Notes: generated from the letters alone by a model not told the origin. A DNA stretch of 64,000 nucleotides from Hepsetus odoe (GCA_017165825.1 CM029367.1:29120096-29184095); one strand, 5' to 3'; numbered from the stretch's first letter, positions 24,101-34,429 are shown. A program made the numbers and translations.

Positions 24101-24788
24101 CCATGGGTGCTTTAAATAGCTGCCTCCTGCTGCACGGTGTGTGGGAGAAAAGTAGAGAATTTTGTTGCATTTCACTGTGTGCTGTACTACAAGTTGTCAC
24201 TTTCACTTTCACATCATGCCACAAAAAGGGCGAATCAATTATGAGACGGCAAAGAGAATGCTTCAACAAATCAGCTTTTAAGGGTTAAAAAGTGCCAAAA
24301 ATAATTTAACTTGTTAGGTTACATGAATACAATTCATCAAAACCCTCAGTAACACTGACCTGGAGCTGTGATTGGTCATCCTGCCAAAAACACTGATTGG
24401 TTAGCGGCTCATTTGCATGTTGCAGCCTCCTGCAATATCAGCAAAGATCAAGAACAGATGATATATTCTGTAGGCCCAAAAGGTCGACGGTATTATTGTT
24501 TTTCATGCTCCTCTGCTGTAGCGGTTTTCATCATCTTCTGCTCATCTTTAATTCACAGATGAAGATGAGTGTGTGACCGGTCAACACCGCTGCAGCCGTC
24601 ATGCACAATGTGTGAACACGTTGGGTGCATATACATGCCGCTGTGGTGATGCCTATGCTGGAGATGGTCTCAGCTGCAGGAAGAGGAAGAAAGGAAGATC
24701 ACAAGCCACCATGTACTTCCAATATAAAGGCTTAAAACAAAGCAGGGGCGGCAAGCCAAGCCATGGAAAGAGTATACAGACAGTCTAG
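15048..24788 (+). CDS. Secreted five-EGF protein, nephronectin/EGFL6-like, without MAM domain (7 coding exons)
   Basis: Coding exons: 15048-15139, 16525-16631, 17183-17275, 17738-17860, 19067-19186, 21662-21796, 24559-24788. They splice in phase to a 299-residue protein. Residues 1-30 form a signal peptide with Lys8-Lys9 and a hydrophobic core at about 16-28. Residues 44-66 are a Cys-rich module (GLCTFGW, SCCYGW). Five EGF repeats follow at about 67-98, 98-139, 139-179, 179-224 and 224-264. EGF2, EGF4 and EGF5 carry the calcium-binding D-x-[ND]-E-C start and the Asn hydroxylation pattern C-x-N-x4-[FY]-x-C. This order is that of NPNT and EGFL6, extracellular matrix proteins that normally continue into a linker and a MAM domain, about 550 residues in all. 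Here the last exon runs into a Lys/Arg-rich tail and stops, and no MAM exon was found. I cannot decide between NPNT, EGFL6 and a third paralogue. An in-frame TGA at 15036-15038 precedes the first ATG; an ATG two codons later is equally possible. Confidence 0.85.
16525..16631 (+). CDS. EGF-gene coding exon 2: N-terminal Cys-rich module
   Basis: Acceptor TTCCAG precedes it and GC|GTGAGT follows. It encodes RPGLCTFGWTESCCYGWR and GDC, matching the module that precedes the first EGF repeat in NPNT and EGFL6. It ends in phase 1. Confidence 0.85.
16661..16886 (+). repeat. Chimeric SINE (family B) in EGF-gene intron 2
   Basis: Complete head and tail, ending in 'agcagaaaatggatggatgg'. It begins only about 30 bp after the exon 2 donor. 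Confidence 0.85.
16918..17042 (+). repeat. SINE family C in EGF-gene intron 2
   Basis: 'gtggtggtctagtggtaggg' then 'gagcaagacccttaaccctg' and 'gataagagtgtctgctaaat'. It has the same orientation as the upstream family B copy. Confidence 0.65.
17183..17275 (+). CDS. EGF-gene coding exon 3: EGF1
   Basis: Acceptor TTCACAG, donor CG|GTAAGG, phase 1 to phase 1. It encodes a six-cysteine EGF repeat (VCKKPCRNGICVGPDRCSC onward to KQCSD) with no calcium-binding start. Confidence 0.9.
17738..17860 (+). CDS. EGF-gene coding exon 4: calcium-binding EGF2
   Basis: Phase 1-1 exon starting DINECG. CMNTLGSFRC fits the Asn/Asp hydroxylation consensus of calcium-binding EGF domains. Donor TA|GTAAGT. Confidence 0.92.
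17925..18300. repeat. Possible LINE 3' fragment in EGF-gene intron 4
   Basis: 'agaaaaactttattgatccc' followed by 'aagtgaaattgcttg' is a stretch seen in 3' ends of dispersed fish repeats. A minus-strand frame at 18020-18280 is not recognisable. The extent is uncertain. Confidence 0.35.
18505..18735 (+). repeat. SINE family A in EGF-gene intron 4
   Basis: Full-span diverged copy from 'agtggtggtctagttagaga' to 'gcaattagtcactttcactt'. Part of the central region is shortened. Confidence 0.8.
19067..19186 (+). CDS. EGF-gene coding exon 5: EGF3
   Basis: Acceptor GTCCAG, donor AAAG|GTAATC, phase 1-1. It encodes EPECSDLRCQLGCQIGKNG with LSCLCPPG. This is the short, non-calcium-binding third EGF with compact cysteine spacing, also seen in NPNT and EGFL6. 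Confidence 0.88.
20050..20208 (+). repeat. SINE family A, 5' two-thirds, in EGF-gene intron 5
   Basis: Head and centre are present ('agcggtggcccagtggttag' to 'ttgccccctgcttcac'). The 3' module with the TCACTT end is lost. Confidence 0.8.
20218..20372 (-). repeat. SINE family C, reverse orientation
   Basis: It carries inverted 'gcatttagcagacactcata' and 'gggttaagggtcttgctcag', and ends in the inverted head 'gtctactagaccaccacct'. It lies directly beside a family A copy. Confidence 0.65.
21662..21796 (+). CDS. EGF-gene coding exon 6: calcium-binding EGF4
   Basis: Starts DLDECE. CKNTFGSYLC fits the hydroxylation consensus. Acceptor TTTGTAG, donor CGAG|GTACTC, phase 1-1. Confidence 0.92.
21885..22255. 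repeat. Probable dispersed repeat in EGF-gene intron 6
   Basis: 'taaatagcgcattttacagc' with 'tcacaaagcagctttacaga' and 'gagaaccccagagtcctcct' resembles a repeat common in otophysan fish. No second copy is present here, so this rests on memory. Confidence 0.4.
22258..22348 (-). repeat. SINE family A, 3' module only
   Basis: 'ttaaagtgaaagtgacaacc' through 'ctggacctctgcatttaac' in reverse orientation. It is strongly 5' truncated. Confidence 0.75.
23160..23445 (+). repeat. DANA/mermaid-like SINE in EGF-gene intron 6
   Basis: 'ttgcctcacagcgggaaggt' and 'tggttcaattccca' form the head. 'cccaaagacgtgtac' and 'ttggagatactaaattgg' form the body. The tail 'agtgatggactggtgacctg' is diverged. Confidence 0.65.
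23990..24215 (+). repeat. SINE family A in EGF-gene intron 6
   Basis: The copy runs from 'ctattggttagggagttggc' to the TCACTT repeats at about 24215. The first bases of the head are mutated. Confidence 0.82.
24559..24788 (+). CDS. EGF-gene coding exon 7: calcium-binding EGF5 and basic C-terminal tail
   Basis: Acceptor ATTCACAG. It starts DEDECV and contains CVNTLGAYTC (hydroxylation consensus). After the sixth cysteine (GDGLSC) the frame continues RKRKKGRSQ and about 26 more residues, rich in Lys, Arg and Gly, to TAG at 24786-24788. Every other EGF exon ends with a phase-1 donor just after the last cysteine. Here that place reads TGCAGGAAGAG with no GT, so either this is the terminal exon or a weak donor further on (CAT|GTACTT near 24711) is used. 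Confidence 0.78.
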
Positions 24789-25129
24789 TGTCTCTGGACT
24801 ATGTTTTGTGCATATGGGACATGTCTTCATTGTTTTAATTAACATAAGGGCATGGACTAGAATTGCCAAACTCATGTTGGGATCAGACATCAAATTTTGG
24901 GTTCAGAATTCACATTTAACTTCTCGCTGTCCACCTTCCACTTCTGACTACCATGCATTTCTTCCTCTCTCCCTCTTTTCTCTTCATACCTACTTTCATT
25001 TGCAGTCTTTACTAGAGTCACTCTGGTTCACCTAGGCCTACTAAGGAAGAAAAATGGATCTGAGGAAAGGACAGATTAGTGTGGCTAATACGACATTTGT
25101 ATTCCATTTGAAGGGACAAAAATCATTTC
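24789..25129. other. Possible 3' UTR of the EGF gene
   Basis: Follows the stop codon. No AATAAA is seen within about 300 bases, so a 3' end cannot be set. Confidence 0.3.
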
Positions 25130-25149
25130 TGGGAGCCAAAATGTTTGGC

Positions 25150-25630
25150 TTTCATCATCAGCCCAGTCCCTGACCAGTTTCAGGTCTGTGTTTGTTAATC
25201 CACACAGTGATCTACTTCTGAACCTTCAAGCAGAACAAAGCGTCTAACTTGAGTAAGTCAAGTCAAGTCAAGTAGGATTTTATTGTCATTTCAGCCATAT
25301 ACACAGTACACAGTGAAACGAAATAACGTTCCTCCAGGACCCTGGTGCTACACACAAGACAAGACACAACACAAGACACAAGACAACATAAGACACAACA
25401 CGGGGCCAAACATGACATGAATAATTAATATATATATATATATATATATTTTTTATTTATTTATTTTTTTTAGACATGACATGAACATGAGAACATGAGA
25501 ACATGAGACATGAGACATGAGACATGAAGAAACAGGTGCAGATGATTCCAGATGTTCAGGTGATTCATTTACTGCTGATTTACACCTTTATCTAGAACCT
25601 TGTATCTTTAGGAGCACTTTGCAGCCTGGA
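25150..25630 (+). repeat. Family E repeat interrupted by a nested insertion
   Basis: Family E sequence ('ttaatccacacagtgatcta' to 'aaagcgtctaacttgag', about 25195-25253) resumes at 25525 ('gaagaaacaggtgcagatga' to 'ctagaaccttgtatctttag'). Between them, at about 25254-25524, lies 'agtcaagtcaagtcaagtag', 'attttattgtcatttcagcc', an ACAAGACAC-rich run, TA repeats and GAGACAT repeats. The inserted part looks like a LINE 3' end plus simple repeats. Confidence 0.65.
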
Positions 25631-28600
25631 GCACTAAAACGTGTGCTCACATTTCTTTCATTTTATCTGCTGAATATGCCAAAGATAACAGTTTGACCAG
25701 CATAAAATAGTATTTTTCCACACACAAGATGATGCTCTAGCAAAATAAGTAAATGAGGGATAACATGACTTTATGTACACATGTTTCTTTTCTTTCAATG
25801 TTCTAAATGTTGCTTATTTCTAGGTTTTAATGTGTCCGTTTGGCTGCGATTGTATTCGAAAATGTCCTGTGCCAGGAGTGTCCAAGTCTGTTCCTGGAGG
25901 GCTGGCATCCAGCAGTTAGTTTGTTCCCTCAAACACACAAAATCTGAAAGTTCACAGGGCAGGAGTTGGGCTGCCTGGTTTTATGAAGTAGGATTAATTG
26001 TGTGAAGGTTAATATCTAGCTATTCATCAGCACAGCATGAGAGGATGGATGGATTTTTTTGAAAGTGTTATTTGATTCAATCGGTTAAGGGTTCAAACTT
26101 AATAAAAAAAAATAAATAAATAAAAAAAATATATATATATATATATTAATTATCAGGTGTCCAAAATGTATTTAATAATTCTACTTGGCAAGTTTCATGG
26201 GTCTGAGGGCATTTTGCCCTAAAAACCCAACACTGTTTTGGTTTTGGCTTCAGTTTAAGTATGGACTGATATCTTTATGGACATGAATTTCCATGCAAAT
26301 CCATGTACACCTATGTGTTTGCATGTTTTCACGTCTTTTTACCTCCAGGATGTTGAAGTTAAACATTTGATACCATGTTCGAGTGCACCTGATACAGGAC
26401 ATCCTATCAGAACCACAGTCTAAGGCTTCAATAGTAACATGGCTGCTTTACTGGTGAAAACATCCCATTAATGGATCACAGAATTCTGCACCAAATGCTT
26501 CATTGCATGCGGGTCACTTGTCACAACACAGGCTACATTGCACAGAACGGCATCTTGCAGATGTTTTCCATCTCAGTGCATTTTAAAAATCATTTATGGA
26601 GATATTTAGCTTCCAATTATGAGATTTATTTATTAGATGCTGCCCTCTGTTGGATCATTAAAGTAATGTGTTTGTCTTCAGTTTCTTTAGTCTTGAACAT
26701 CCACTTCGTTATATATTTCACACAGAAAAGGTTTGGAGTAGAAAATTCTTGTTTCAGTAGAATTTTATTTACCCCACACGGCTTTACAATGTAAGAAGCC
26801 ATGCCACTCACTCATATACACCATATTAACCTTTTTTTTTCTCTAATATTCTGGATATTCTGTAAGAGATCCCCCCGTATCACAGTAGTGGAAAACAAAG
26901 CAGCAAAGTCTTATGCAACTTCGTCATCTGAAACACAAAACCTGAAACTTAATGTTTACAAGTCATTTGATTGAGTCTTGTTCATATCCTGCAGCTCCAC
27001 ATCCAGATATAGAAGTGTAAGTGGGTTAAAAACAAGGCAGAAATAATAAACTTCCAGTTTGATTGGGTTTGATTGAGCGTGCGTGCATGTTTGTGAGTGT
27101 CTGCATGCTTGCCTGTATGTATGCTCCTCTAGAGACAGCAGTGGGAAGGAGCAGCTGCAGCTAGAGCCTGTCCATGACCCCCCATTCATTCTCACCACAG
27201 CAGGTGTCACACCGGGCCCTCGCGCTCACACACAAACAGCCCTGCAACCCTGGAACTATTTACGGAACGGCCAAGAACAAAAGAGAGAAAATCAAGGAAA
27301 AATGCAGCCCATTCGAATAACCCTCACCACAATGCCTGGAGTGGGAACAGAAAAAGGAAAAAGAAAAAAGAAAAAACTAAACTCACCGCGAGAAAAAACC
27401 TGGACTCTTTCTTTTCTGAGCTGTCAGAAACTGTCTCTCTGCTAAAGCACAAATAGAAAGCACAGAAAACATTGCGCATAAAAGCTTCCAGGCCCTTTTA
27501 TGAAACGGACCTCACACTAAGCCGAGTGTAATTCCTACCAGAAACTGGTTTATTTACTGAAAAATAAAGATTTAATGCCAAGCACTGACTGCACTACAAA
27601 TAAAGGGAACAAGAGGGGAGGGAGGGAACGAGGGAGGGTGGGAAGGGGAGAAGAGTGTGAGTGAACGCAGGGAGCAAGAAAGGAAACTCACAGCAGTGGA
27701 AAGTTTGTCCATGTCCTGCTTGTCACTTTCTCCCTCTCAGTTGTTTTCTCTGCATTTTTACGACAAGGGGTGCCGGGACAGACCCCCGGAGCAGCAGCAT
27801 TACTGCCCCAGTGCTGCAGCGCTCTGGAAAGAAGACAATAAATATGTAAATCTAATTTAGACCTCTGCAGTTAGGCCGCCTCTTCAGGAGTCGGCCTTTC
27901 ATCATGAAACAATCTCACCATTTTCCAAGCAAAGGGCTGAGCGGTGACTCGCACGGCTGCAGAGAGCCAACCACAATACGGAACTGTGCGCACATACACA
28001 CACTCGCACACAGGAGGGAGTGTGTGTCATGGTAGTATAACCAGCCACCCACGTTGCTGCAGAAAGTGTGCGCTGAAAACACAGGTAGTGAAGTGTAAAA
28101 CCACAGAAACCTCCAGCGCTACCCAGCCTGCCTTTTCCACTAAAAGAGATGTAAAACAGGCCCTTTAGCATCCATGCCACACCATGCAATGCAGTTTCTG
28201 ACAGTAAAGGCAAGAGAGAGACAGAATCACACTGAACTGAGGAGTTTACATCATGATGACTCATGATTGTGGTCTTGATGGATTTGCTTCTAATTTCAAC
28301 TCTCTCTTGGAGAGCAGGCACTTCACAGCAAGTGGCAACAGGAGCAGTGCTTCAGTGGTCCCAACAGTGAGGCTTATAACTTAAAAGATAGCATTATTCA
28401 TAACTGACCTCCATCGTCTTCGCAATAGCAACTCTACAGACCCAGAGTTTGAAAGCAATGCTAGTTTGGTACAAAAAAATGTTTAATTTTTCATCTAAAT
28501 GAGCAGATGATACACCAGTAGAGCCTTTCAGTATCTCCCGACGCGTTTCTTGGCTGCATTATTACTAGATATAGCTATTGTTGCTCCTTTCTTAATCACT

Positions 28601-28776
28601 TTATGTTCAGATCCTCCTAAAAGACTGAACTCAGTTGGGTGGATTTTAAATCTGTAAATCACTGTGGAGCCTCTGTTACAAGCATATCCATTTAGAAAAC
28701 GTTACGAAAGAACATGAAGAATTTTGTCAGAGTAATGTGGGCTATTCAGTCTATCCCTTGCAAAGCCTCAATAGAG
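25631..28776. other. Intergenic, no gene recognised
   Basis: It holds an (AT)n tract at about 26129-26146 and purine-rich tracts at 27600-27660. Open frames at 27083-27445 and 27902-28321 have no recognisable domain. The part from 26900 to 28750 is unusually free of repeats and could contain conserved regulatory DNA. Confidence 0.4.
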
Positions 28777-28777
28777 T

Positions 28778-28985
28778 TGAGTGAAATTGACTACCCTTGT
28801 CATTGTGAAACACAGCACAGCACAACACAACAAAATTCAACCTCAGCGTTTCACCCAGGGGGCAGCTATTGGAAGCAGTGACGGGGACGGTACCTTGCTC
28901 AAGGGTACCTCCGGGCAACCTACTGATGAGGGAATTGCACCCACAATCTTCCAATCTGGGGCAACTAGATCACCGCTGTTGTAGT
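28778..28985 (-). repeat. SINE family A, reverse orientation
   Basis: From inverted TCACTT end to the inverted B box ('ttgcacccacaatcttccaa'). The A-box end is eroded. Confidence 0.82.
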
Positions 28986-29317
28986 CAGGACCACCATCAC
29001 TGAGTTTAAGTCTAAGACTACCCATTCCTAAGGTGGTTGAGTCCAAATCAAGACTGAAAAGTTCCCCTTTGAAAAAGTCCTGGTCTTTATCAACAGAAGA
29101 TACAGGAAGAAATGCATAGGAGGGTATTTTCTTCCTGCAAAACTATATACAAAAATGATTAAACCAAATACAATCGCTTCTACTTACAAACATGATATGG
29201 ACTGAAAGTGTTTAGCAGAGTCCCAGTATATAAAGCAATGGCACGAAAAATAAATCCAACTACTTTGTTCAAAAGACATAGGAAAACCTATTTCATACAT
29301 TTGGCCTTCAGAATAAG

Positions 29318-29548
29318 TGAAGGTTACAATTCTTGTCATTGTGAGTACACAGCACAGCACACAGTGAACCACAATGAAATTGGACATGCACACAAACACA
29401 CACCATGCAGCAGGGGGCAGCTATGAAAGCACCCAGGGATGGTACCTTGCTCAAGGGTAGCTCAGGGCAACATACTGGTGAGGGAATCGAACCCACAATC
29501 TTCCAACCCAGGGCAACTCCCTAACCACCAGGCCACCACTGCCCCATA
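29318..29548 (-). repeat. SINE family A, reverse orientation, full span
   Basis: Ends with a well-kept inverted head, 'cctaaccaccaggccaccac' then TGCCCC. The tail half includes a short CA-rich expansion near 29389-29403. Confidence 0.85.
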
Positions 29549-31850
29549 GATACAAATGAAACTTTTCTTCATGCGCTGCATTAGCCATAGTAAATTATAG
29601 TAAAACTGTGGGTGGCATGGGAAGGATCCCTCTCGAGCTCTTAGAAAAGCTGTTAAAATGTATACCTAAATCTCTCTGGTTCCCAGGCCCACATTAGGGC
29701 CGAGAGAGGTCTGTGGGGGATCTCGACTCTCAACCCAGAAACCCAAAATAGGCCTTTGCATTGTTTAACAGAAACCTCTGTATGAATCATTCAAGTCAAA
29801 GCCATCGTTTTGATCTTCTTGTGGGCTAGCACGAACAACCCCAAATTTCCTGCCACAAAAGCCGGCTTGCTCCCACAAAGCAGGGAGCAAGCAGAACACC
29901 CAAAATCCCAGCACGAAGGGTGGCCGTGCTGACCGGAAACCAGAACGACGTGCCCAGAGCAGCCGTGCCCTGGGGATTATCCCGCCAGAACAGGAAAGAT
30001 TTTCAACCTAATCTACAACGGTATGCTCCTTGGACAGGAATTCACTTTTAAGTGGAAAGGAGAGGAAGTGGCCAGGAGTGGGGCCACGGTTTGAACCATT
30101 TTCTTTTGTGCTGCGATTAGACCAGAAGATTCCTGTTTTTGATACTACCATTTCTGCCTGGATCACCTATGGAGACATTGCACTGATGTAACATGCGGTC
30201 ATTCACAGCATGAAAAAAAAAAAAAGAAAAAAAGAAGAACCCTGAGAAGAGTGGAGGAATTTGAATCACAATTCAGAGTATTTGAAGCATCCGTGTTGGT
30301 GGCCCATCTGTGTTTCAATGGGCGTCCATAGAGAAGATGCCTCAGCAAAGCGGGAACCCTCTTTCTGGCCCGCACCCTCCCCGTGTTGCTGCCGCCTTGC
30401 ACACGTCCTGCTTCAAACGGTGCCCTTGGTGGTATAAAGGGGGGGGTGTAGACAACAAAACAGAAAAACAGCCCTTAGCGAAGAGATCGATTACGGCCAG
30501 ATTAAATCAAAAGGCAGGGGAGGGAAAAGGGTGAAAGCAGTAAATTTAGTTTAGAAAAGAGCTGGTCAATAACTCAATTGAAATGTGCGATCCTGGGCAG
30601 CTGTTGTTGGGGGAGCCGGGGTAGCTGGGGGGTTCAGAGCGGGTGGTGGTGGTGGGTTTCTGGCAGTAGCTGCGATAGGCACAGCTTTAATTAGTGCTGT
30701 ATTGGAAGTGGAACAGTGGAAGCGTTGTGGAGCAAGACAGAACAGCTGCAATGCAAGTCTGGATGGTTGGCTGGCCAGCCGGCTGGCAGGCTACACCACT
30801 CAACTCACCACCCCCTCACTGTTGAGATCTAAGCCTCTCTTGCTCCAAAACCCTAAAAGTCCATGCAAAAGCTCAGGTGCGTATGGGCTTGTAGATCTGG
30901 AAGGCATACAAATGCACCCATTTATTGTATACTTTAGAAGCTCATAGTGCAATTACAGAATACATATACACACACATGCAGGCACACAAACCACTGGCAG
31001 TGTGTACTGTAGGGGAGTGCAGAAAACGCCAGACCTCCCAGCGTTTGCTGGAATATCGTCCTCTACGTTCAGACATCAGCCAACCAGACTGTATGAGTTG
31101 TCTTCCTAACAGATGCACTACTAGCTGGTGCTTTCTTTCAAGCACCTGAACCAAAGCACCATGAAGGTGTTGTACAAGCTATTAATGTCAGTTTTATAAT
31201 ACAAACCTAAAAGGGTCAGCTAGCATGGATAATAAGGTAAAGAATTTCATTCAAGGATATGAATTGTCACCCAAAACTTTTTTTTTTTTTTTTTTAAATA
31301 TGAGAGAAATATACTATCATAAGAGAATGATGTAATAAAGCCTGCAGTGCAAGGAGATTAAAACACTTCTTGGGCCTGCATGTGAGAAATAACCCACAAG
31401 TCTGCCGTAACATGACCGCACTCCTATCCCCAGCCACACCAGTAACCGAATAGAATGCAACTGTTTACATATCTTTTTACTATGCCCCAACTGCCTGTAT
31501 AAATAAGATGGAAATTAAACAAGTTGACTTTTTAGTGGGCGACTGTGTAAATCATTTTGAATACGGAATGTGTTTAGGCCTAAGCCGAAACCCAAGTTTC
31601 CACAGTAAACGTAACAGTGGGCCTAAGCAGAGAGGGTGTTCCAGCAGAGTCAACCTGACCACAGAAGAGGGAACAGATGACTGTTGGAAAACAGTGGCAT
31701 CTAGTGCTCAATATTGCACATGACAAAATGGTTTAGGAGGGAAATACAATGAAATCAACATGTGGTTTTAATGATGATTAAAATGATGATTAATGATAAT
31801 GAGAATTTGCAGCACAGAATCTTAACTGCATTGACTTATGTGCAGGAACG
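29549..31850. other. Intergenic, repeat-poor, no gene recognised
   Basis: Complex sequence with moderate GC at 29680-30000 and 30580-30800, and a poly-T run near 31281-31297. Open frames here overlap on both strands without domain resemblance. Good place to test for conserved non-coding elements. Confidence 0.4.
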
Positions 31851-32008
31851 GTGGGGCAGTGGTGCCCTAGTGGTTAGGGAGCTGGCCCCAGGGTCAGGAG
31901 TTCATGGGTTTCAATCCCTGACCAGGTGGTTGCCCTGAGGCACCCTTGAGCGAGGTACCGGCCCCACCACTGCTCCCTGTGCACTTTCAATAGCTTTTCA
32001 CTTTCAGA
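31851..32008 (+). repeat. SINE family A
   Basis: Head and centre complete ('ggggcagtggtgccctagtg' onward). The 3' module is shortened, jumping from 'ctttcaatagc' directly to 'ttttcactttcag'. Confidence 0.82.
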
Positions 32009-32472
32009 AAGAAATGGCTAATAATCAGACTAGACCATCGAAAGCACCGCTTCCTGGAGAGCTACACAATTTGGCACCTCACCCTGCAAAGAAGCATTTA
32101 TTAAACCTGACAACTGGGGAGATTTTGTAGACAAATATAATCAAACAGCTGATCAGTTTTGTAACTATGTACACCGCGTGTATATTCTGTATGTTGTTCA
32201 CATTATGTAATCTGTGTATTGTGAGTAATTGTATATTGTACTAGGGAGTCACCGCCGATCAGAAACAAATTACTTGTGTAGCACACTTGGACAAAAAAGC
32301 CGATTCTGAAATTAAAAGCCAAAAAGGACCAACTGGACCAGTAAAAGTCCAAAGGTCAGGGTCTGTCATGGTAGGGGGTGTGTCTGTAACCTTGGTCAGT
32401 TATTCTTGCAGCATTAATACAGAAAAGTAGAATTCAGAGTGACATAAATGTCTATGTAACAAGACCACAAGC
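32009..32472. other. Intergenic, nothing recognised
   Basis: No coding or repeat signal that can be supported. Confidence 0.4.
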
Positions 32473-32735
32473 GGGGGCAGCGGTGGCCTAGTGGTAAGGG
32501 CGTTGGTCGCATGATTGGAGGATTGGGGTTTGAACCCCTTCCCAATAGGTTGCCCTGAGGTACCCTTGAGCAAGGTGCTGTCCCTGTCTCACTCCTCCCT
32601 GCAAGACAAAAAAAAAAATGGGTGATGGGCTGCCGACCTGTCCAGGGTGTGTCCCCTGTGTGAGCTGGGATGGACTCCAGCACTCCCTCGTGACCCTGCT
32701 TGGGACAAGTGGCAGAAAATGACTGACTGACTGAC
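32473..32735 (+). repeat. Chimeric SINE (family B), near full length
   Basis: Head 'ggcagcggtggcctagtggt', B box 'ggtttgaacccc', then 'tgatgggctgccgacctgtc' and 'agctgggatggactccagca', ending in GACTGACTGACTG. An internal A run (32608-32618) splits head and tail, suggesting the head's own A-rich 3' end was kept at the join. Confidence 0.85.
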
Positions 32736-33792
32736 AAGACCACAAGCTGCACATAAAGACAGGGCCTGAGTCCTGGAACTGGATGGGATAGGCCTCCCAG
32801 CAGTCCTGACATATCCCCAAATAATAATGTGTAGAGATTTATTTTTTTTATTAAAATGCATGTATTTATTAATGAAATGAAGTTTACCAGACAAAACATG
32901 AAACATGAAAAAACATCTTGGTTTCATACTTTCTGCAACAAAAAGTCAGTAAATCACCACTTTGTCCTCCTCCCAGTCCACCTTTTCCTTAGGGGTCGTC
33001 CCTTGTTTCGAAAAAAAATAAAAATTGGTTTGGACATAAAAGTCCAGGAGAAAAGAATAATTAGCTCGAGACTGAGCCACAGATGTTCAGTTGCTTTGGG
33101 GAGGCACAGTTCATTCGTGAAGGCCACGACCGAAAAAGCTGATCCAGCTCCACCTGGTCCAACCTTGGCTTTGTTTAGTTTTACCTTGGTATAATTATAG
33201 TCCTAGGTCTACTTTCCAAAGGAAAAAAAAAGAATAAACATGCAACCACGACACCTATACAGGCATGGCAGCACATGTCCAAGTGTTGCTCAAGTCCAAC
33301 CCAGATTCTCCACAACTGAACTGTTGGCCTGCAGGAAAGCAAACCCTCAGACACAAATACAGGCCATGGAATATCGCTTTTTAAATGTGCATTTTAAAAT
33401 AAACATTCTAGATTATTGCAGACATGATCATTTCATCATATGAACGCACTAGGATCAGCATTTCCTGCCCCTGTGTGTCATTAAGGGGTTGAGTGCCTTG
33501 TTCAAGATCAGTTCACCCAGATTTCAAACCCAACAAACCCAAATCTCTAATCAACAATTCCCATCTGCCCTAGAGGGCTTTTTTTTTTTTTTTTAAGTCA
33601 CAGAAAATCAGGGAATTGTGTTTTTCAGTTTTACATCAGCTGGTATGGAATTAGTGGGTGAGAAGTTGCCTAAATTAAGATAAACTGGATTGCCATTATA
33701 TTTTAAGCCATGAGAATCACAATTCATGTTTTTAACCACATATAGATATTCCCAGGGGAAGAGAGTATATACAGTGGAGGAGAGTATATATA
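32736..33792. other. Intergenic, nothing recognised
   Basis: A T run lies at about 33578-33594. Open frames near 32856-33194 are not recognisable. Confidence 0.4.
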
Positions 33793-33922
33793 AGGCAGCG
33801 GTGGCCTAGTGGTTAGGGAGTTGCCCCCGCATCGGAAGATTGCCCTGAGGTACCCCTGAGCAAGGTACCGTCCTCGTCACTGCTCCGGTGCACGGTGTTT
33901 GCATGGGTTAAATGCAGAGGTC
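33793..33922 (+). repeat. SINE family A, internally deleted
   Basis: Head present, B box missing: the sequence jumps from 'gcatcggaagattgcc' to 'ctgaggtacccctgagcaag'. It ends at 'aaatgcagaggtc', where a second copy starts at once. Confidence 0.8.
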
Positions 33923-34117
33923 GGGGCAGCAGTGGCGGTTAGGGCGTTAACCGCATGATCGGAGGATTGGGGGTTCAAACCCCTTCAGCAAGGTACCGTC
34001 CCCGTCATTGCTCCCCGGGCGCTTTCAATAGCTGCCCACTGCTGCATGGGTTTGAGTGTGCATGGGTTAAATGCAGAGGTCCAATTTTGTTGCGGTTCAC
34101 TTTTCTTTCACTTTTCA
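33923..34117 (+). repeat. SINE family A, tandem second copy
   Basis: It starts 'ggggcagcagtggcggttag' directly after the previous copy and ends in 'tttcacttttcat'. The region after the B box is shortened to 'ttcagcaaggtaccgtcccc'. Confidence 0.8.
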
Positions 34118-34429
34118 TATACAGGGGAAGAGAGTATGTACAGAGGAAGAGAATTTTTTTATACAGTTTCTAACAGAGGGAAGATTCCATCGAAAGGATT
34201 TTGCCCCATTTAAGGACTTGTTGAAAGGGTTTTTCTGCCATTTGTGTTATCATAGAAATAGGAAATGGCCAGGCTCCTGTTCGCTTTATATATATTTTTT
34301 TTTTATTTTGAATATATATATATATTTTAACAGAAAGGATCCAGTAGTCCAATATTCATGCATATATATATATATAAAAACATTTCTTTTTATGTTAGCA
34401 CTTTCAATGAGGCAGTTTTGAATATATGA

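Noticed and set aside
27902..28321. Minus-strand frame of 139 codons
   Set aside because: No domain, no splice context, and overlapping frames on the other strand. Composition is that of ordinary non-coding DNA.
32414..32899. Minus-strand frame of 161 codons
   Set aside because: It reads through a SINE and adjacent AT-rich DNA. The middle matches antisense SINE sequence found elsewhere in the window.
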